Positions 60,171 through 64,000 of a stretch of DNA of 64,000 bases are shown here, one piece after another. This DNA comes from Argentina anserina. Lineage: Eukaryota > Streptophyta > Magnoliopsida > Rosales > Rosaceae. The stretch is taken from positions 16,057,555-16,121,554 of the forward strand of contig NC_065875.1 of assembly GCF_933775445.1 (NCBI RefSeq). Direction: 5' to 3'. A model generated the notes under the pieces. The model saw only the letters and a program-made list of their open reading frames with translations, was not told where the DNA came from and did no database searches. Positions within the stretch are counted from its first letter, which is position 1. Every line of letters starts with the position of its first letter. Made by a program: the position numbers and the translations under genes.

Positions 60171-61229
60171 TTCCAAGCCAATGCCATGTGTGTGACCAAA
60201 AAAGAGCAATCTAGCATAGTCCAGTATCGTAGGTTATTGCATTTTCAGCTGTAATCCTATACTAGAATCAAGTTTTATATAAGTGGATTAAGTTCAGTGT
60301 GACCCCTTTGTCTAATCAACGTAGAATATTCACTACACAATTTATCCTCTAATTATACAAAGAATATATCGATTCCCTTAGAGCTCTCCTTTGACATCCA
60401 AAAATAGCGTCAAAAGATGACACTATTTTAAGTTGACAATTTTTGGCATAATAAAAAATAAGTGACAAGAAAGACTTTGACCTGGGCTGGAAATGAAATG
60501 AATCAATTGATGGGTGGTCATTGAACGTAAAAAAGATGAGAAATGATTGATTGGTAATATCAAAATCTTTCTTGCAAAGTTGCAAGTCATATCTTCAATG
60601 AAAACCACCCATTGTTTTGGCCTAATAGTAAAAGAAAACATTGCTATCCAGTGCTGTGAACAACTTGCATCAGCTAAATAACGAAAGGGTGTATCCTGTC
60701 TGCCACAGGATATGATGTACACACTTGACTACGAAGTGAATCATCTGCTAGTGGACCTAAACTTCTTGTGAACAAATAGTCAAATACCAAAGAATAATAA
60801 AAAAGAATAATGTACTATGGAGAGGCTGATTGGGCTAGACGATATACAGATGGCAGCTGGGATCACACTAAGATACAAAGGACAGGACATAACAAGATTG
60901 CGCCTTTCAAAATACAAGATCGCAAAGCTTCTTATTTCGCTAAGCATGCAATATGTGATATATATTTTTCTTATAAGATGGCAGAATAACTAGATTCATG
61001 CAATGCTTTGCCAATCTTTCACAATCCTCATGGAAGATAAATAGAGCAAAAATCTTTATAAATGTCTAATATCGTTAGTTGTCGAACAAAATTGGATTAT
61101 GATAAACCTTTATACAGATTAGGAGCAAGTATACCTGGCATCCCCTATATACATTCTGAAACCTAAGAATAGAATTCAAAAGTGCAAATTATACTAATAC
61201 ACAACTGAAACTAATAGCAAAAAATGACC
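60171..61229. other. Intergenic and PP2C 3' UTR
   Basis: The part next to 61229 is the probable 3' UTR of the phosphatase gene. No other gene was recognised. Confidence 0.4.
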
Positions 61230-63356
61230 TTACACACAAGTTGATGCCTTTGTGGTACGCTGATTTGTACCAAGCATGACCACAATTACAGTTACATCGT
61301 CATGATACTTCCTCCTTCTCCCCGCTGGTATATTCATTAACTCTTCCATACTGAATCCTGCAACAGGTGTATAATGCTTAAAAACGAACCTCTACTGATA
61401 TGTACTTCTTAATAACTCGAAACACCAAATTTCGTGTAAGAAAAGTGAGAACAGAAACCAAGAGTCTGTAATATGAATGTACGCATTATATATCATTCTA
61501 CAAATGTCTTCTACATTTAACAAAATCCGTCGCTTTTAATCTTGGTTAATAGATCAAAGGCCATGTGTACTTGTGTAATAAACACCCAGAAAGATATTAG
61601 GATCAACCTGGTGGTGATTTGAATAAAATGACAACAGAGCCTACAAAATGACATCTTTAAAAATCTACCTGCACAGTTGGCTGCTTTCACCACAAGCTGC
61701 TCGAGCAGAAACTTTGATGGATCACCAGAAGGGTTGCTCAAAATATAGGAATGGACAAGCTTTACAGCCTCTTCATTGGTAAAAAAGTCGAACAAACCAT
61801 CACTTGCAACAATCACAAAGCGATCCGACTTTGATATTCTATGCACATCCAATGATGGTTGAGTAGATACATATGGTGGGCTTATTAGATTACGAACTCG
61901 AAGAATCCCCATCAATGCATCATTCAAGTTTTTCTGTTTGAAAGCCAAAGGACATAAAATAAGTAAATCTATCAACCGAAAAGATATTAATCAAAAAGAT
62001 ATAGTGTAGGACATTAAGTAGGCCAAAGTTCATAATATAACTTAACTATCCTATGTCATGATGTCACTTACATATGTTCCTAAATCCTATGGATTCCTAC
62101 CTAAAATGTGAACTGATCCTATATTATCAATTAACCTTACCTGTCAGTCGTTTGCTTAAGCTAACCTTACCTTTCAATTAATTATCAATTAATAAAGTAA
62201 AAAGAACAGCCAAAAAGCACAAGAGAAAAATCACCTTTTTCAAGTAACCAACTCCAAAAGCTCGAGTGACCTTCAATTTCCCTTTTATCTTTCCAGCCAC
62301 AATGGGCATGGGGTCATCAGGATGCTCACGCATAACTCTCATTTTTTCAACGTCATCATCAACTGTATGACTTCCAGTGAGCTGGACAGCTTTCAGTCTC
62401 TCACTCCCATTCAAGGAATCGTTATCGCCATGTGTTGCCAAAACAGCCCGGCTGTCGCCTAAATTAAGTGTATACAAATCATTCCCATGAAGAAGCACAA
62501 CCAGAACACAAGACCCAACAGACACCAAGTCAGGGCGATCTTCCATTTCCTGCTCAACCATGTATAGAAAATCATTCTCGGCCTGACTAAGAGCTCGTTG
62601 TAGGCTACCGAGTACCCCATGCCTAAATGAATCAATTGACATCTCTACTTCAGTAGATGAAGCATCCTTGGAGATATTATCAATATTACTATCATCTTTA
62701 ACAAATGGACGAGAACCATCAATATTTAGCCCTTTAGATGCATTGATGGATTCCTGATTTGATTCCCAGTCTAACGAATTAAAGTAAAAGACAATGGTTT
62801 CATACAATGTTCCAGCCAGAAAATCAGCAGCATCTCTTCCATTAAAGCCATCATATATTGCACAATACAGCCATCCATTTTCTTCAGAACAAACCGCTTG
62901 GACCCTGTCTTCACCAGCAGCTCCACCTGCTACTTGTACTTCCATGGAATTGAGGAAACCTTCACCTCTGGAAGTAGGACTCATAGATTTCATCAAGTAA
63001 GAATCACACTCGGGAGTAGATGGACTGCAACTCAGGTTTGACATACTACTCTGCAGAGACGATGATAATATATCCAACCTTGGCGAAGAGGGTACCTTAC
63101 GAAATGAATTAGGAGAGTCCCAACTAGGAAGTATTTCTTCCCCTATCAGACCATTGCAGATATTAGTGTTTGCCAGAGTGGCATTTGCACTTAATGCAGC
63201 TCCGGACAAGCAAGAGAAACTACTGTTCCTTCGAAGATCAGGCAGGATTTCAAATCCATTGGAAGCCTCATAAGAACCGACCCTGTCACCATTGCATTGA
63301 TAGCCAAAGCTTACTTTAAGTTCTCCTTCAGGTTTAACCATAGTTTCTCCTAGCAT
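61230..63356 (-). CDS. Protein phosphatase 2C (PP2C40 / POL-like)
   Basis: Three exons (63356-62235, 61933-61669, 61357-61230) give 504 residues. After a Ser-rich N-terminal part (FSCLSGAALSANATLAN at ~45-62), PP2C motifs occur in order: AGEDRVQAV, WLYCAIYDGFNGRDAADFL, SVGSCVLVVLL, LYTLNLGDSRAVLA, GKLKVTRAFGVGYLKK, FVIVASDGLFDFF and HDDVTVIVVML. The metal-binding aspartates (YDGFNGRD, ASDGLFD, HDD) are present. The closest remembered relative is Arabidopsis At3g16560 (PP2C40, a clade near POLTERGEIST). It removes phosphate from Ser/Thr using Mn/Mg. MLGETMVKPEG has two possible starts (63356 or 63341). The sequence just upstream looks like a splice acceptor, so a 5' UTR intron is likely. Confidence 0.9.
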
Positions 63357-64000
63357 GACCTACAGACAGAAAAAAACAAGCAGATTCTCATTTGTTAATT
63401 TATAAATCAATACAGTAGGCAACATGGACAGCATATGGTCATACTAATCGCTCTAATGAGTGCCAATGTTCTTCAGATATTACAACTTATAATCATATCC
63501 AGTCTCCTCCAATGTCCATTTTGTAGTATGTAGAGGAATTAGAAACCCAAAATAGATTAACAACAAATTACTAATGAGCCTTCTTCTTAACTCCAAAATA
63601 TATAATGCTTATAAAAACTGCATCTTTGTGTGGATGTGTGAGGAACAGTAGAAAGTGATTAAGTGAAATTTGAAAATTTGGTGTGTCCTAATTACGATAG
63701 AAAGCATAGATCTTCATATATAACTATATAAGGGATTGAATTCAGCTAACCACACAAACATGGAGCATCCGAGTTCACAAAATCTGAACTTTGAACTTAG
63801 AACATTTAGAAGAAAGACCAATAGAAACTATAAACAGAAAGTAATCCCTAAAAGAAATGAAACATGTGATTGGCTATACCCAAAGGTTCAAGCTTGAGTC
63901 TTTCCCCAATGAAACAGAAAACAGAACTTAGCAAATCCAAGTCAAATAAAACAAAAGACATTCCAAACCATTCAGACCTCAATAAAACAGAGCAATTCTA
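63357..64000 (-). other. Upstream region / 5' UTR intron of the PP2C gene
   Basis: Just beyond the start codon the minus strand reads CTGTCTGTAG then GTCATG, a plausible acceptor of a 5' UTR intron. No coding region is seen. Confidence 0.45.

Noticed and set aside
1..64000. tRNA, rRNA and well-known microRNA genes
   Set aside because: None was recognised by eye on either strand; dedicated searches (tRNA and miRNA scans) were not possible.

Overview
The window is nuclear DNA from a flowering plant, most likely a eudicot. The evidence is intron-split genes with GT-AG junctions, plant-specific families (FPF1-like, VAMP72, SRC2-type C2, HIPP), AT-rich intergenic DNA, and many LTR retrotransposon and MITE remnants. 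The gene set and the low-copy, MITE-rich layout would fit Rosaceae, but that is only an impression. There is no sign of prokaryotic or organellar origin.

Layout. 1-2.7 kb: 3' part of a SANT-type nuclear protein gene (+) with an EAR-like DLNEEP motif. 4.1-4.9 kb: NDUFAF4-like complex I assembly factor (+). 5.5-8.4 kb: mitochondrial thiamine-diphosphate carrier (-), seven exons. 10-17.4 kb: decayed Ty3/gypsy element (-) with its 5' LTR, next to a DUF4283/zinc-knuckle pseudogene. 17.6-19.5 kb: a ~0.9 kb LTR-like promoter segment in tandem duplicate, each copy holding a ~64 bp minisatellite. 20.6-21.4 kb: SRC2-like C2 protein (+). 24.0-24.7 kb: glyoxalase/VOC protein (-). 25-32 kb: gene-poor DNA with several foldback elements. 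32.0 kb: FPF1-like gene (+). 33-38 kb: more foldback elements. 38.7-43.6 kb: a nearly full-length but inactivated Ty1/copia element (+) with unusually short (~132 bp) LTRs. 44.8-45.4 kb: a hAT-like MITE nested inside another. 46.1-50.6 kb: VAMP724-like R-SNARE (-), five exons. 52.0-53.8 kb: small coiled-coil protein (+), seven exons. 54.8-55.6 kb: hAT-like MITE and a sugar-transporter exon fragment. 56.0-56.9 kb: DUF4283 LINE-like remnant. 57.8-59.1 kb: F-box/DUF295 protein (-). 59.2-60.2 kb: HIPP pseudogene (+). 61.2-63.4 kb: PP2C protein phosphatase (-).

The host genes are unrelated housekeeping and signalling genes: mitochondrial function, membrane fusion, calcium/lipid signalling, flowering time, dephosphorylation. 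They do not form a pathway or cluster. I found no convincing new multi-gene system. The most interesting content is structural: a microhomology-bounded tandem duplication with a minisatellite open in several frames, nested MITEs with exact target-site duplications, a duplicated module in the gypsy gag region, a pattern of premature stops at Gln/Trp/Arg codons in both retroelements, and a HIPP pseudogene whose prenylation tail survives in another frame. Exon borders were set by hand from GT-AG sites, phase and family similarity; no alignment or database search was run.
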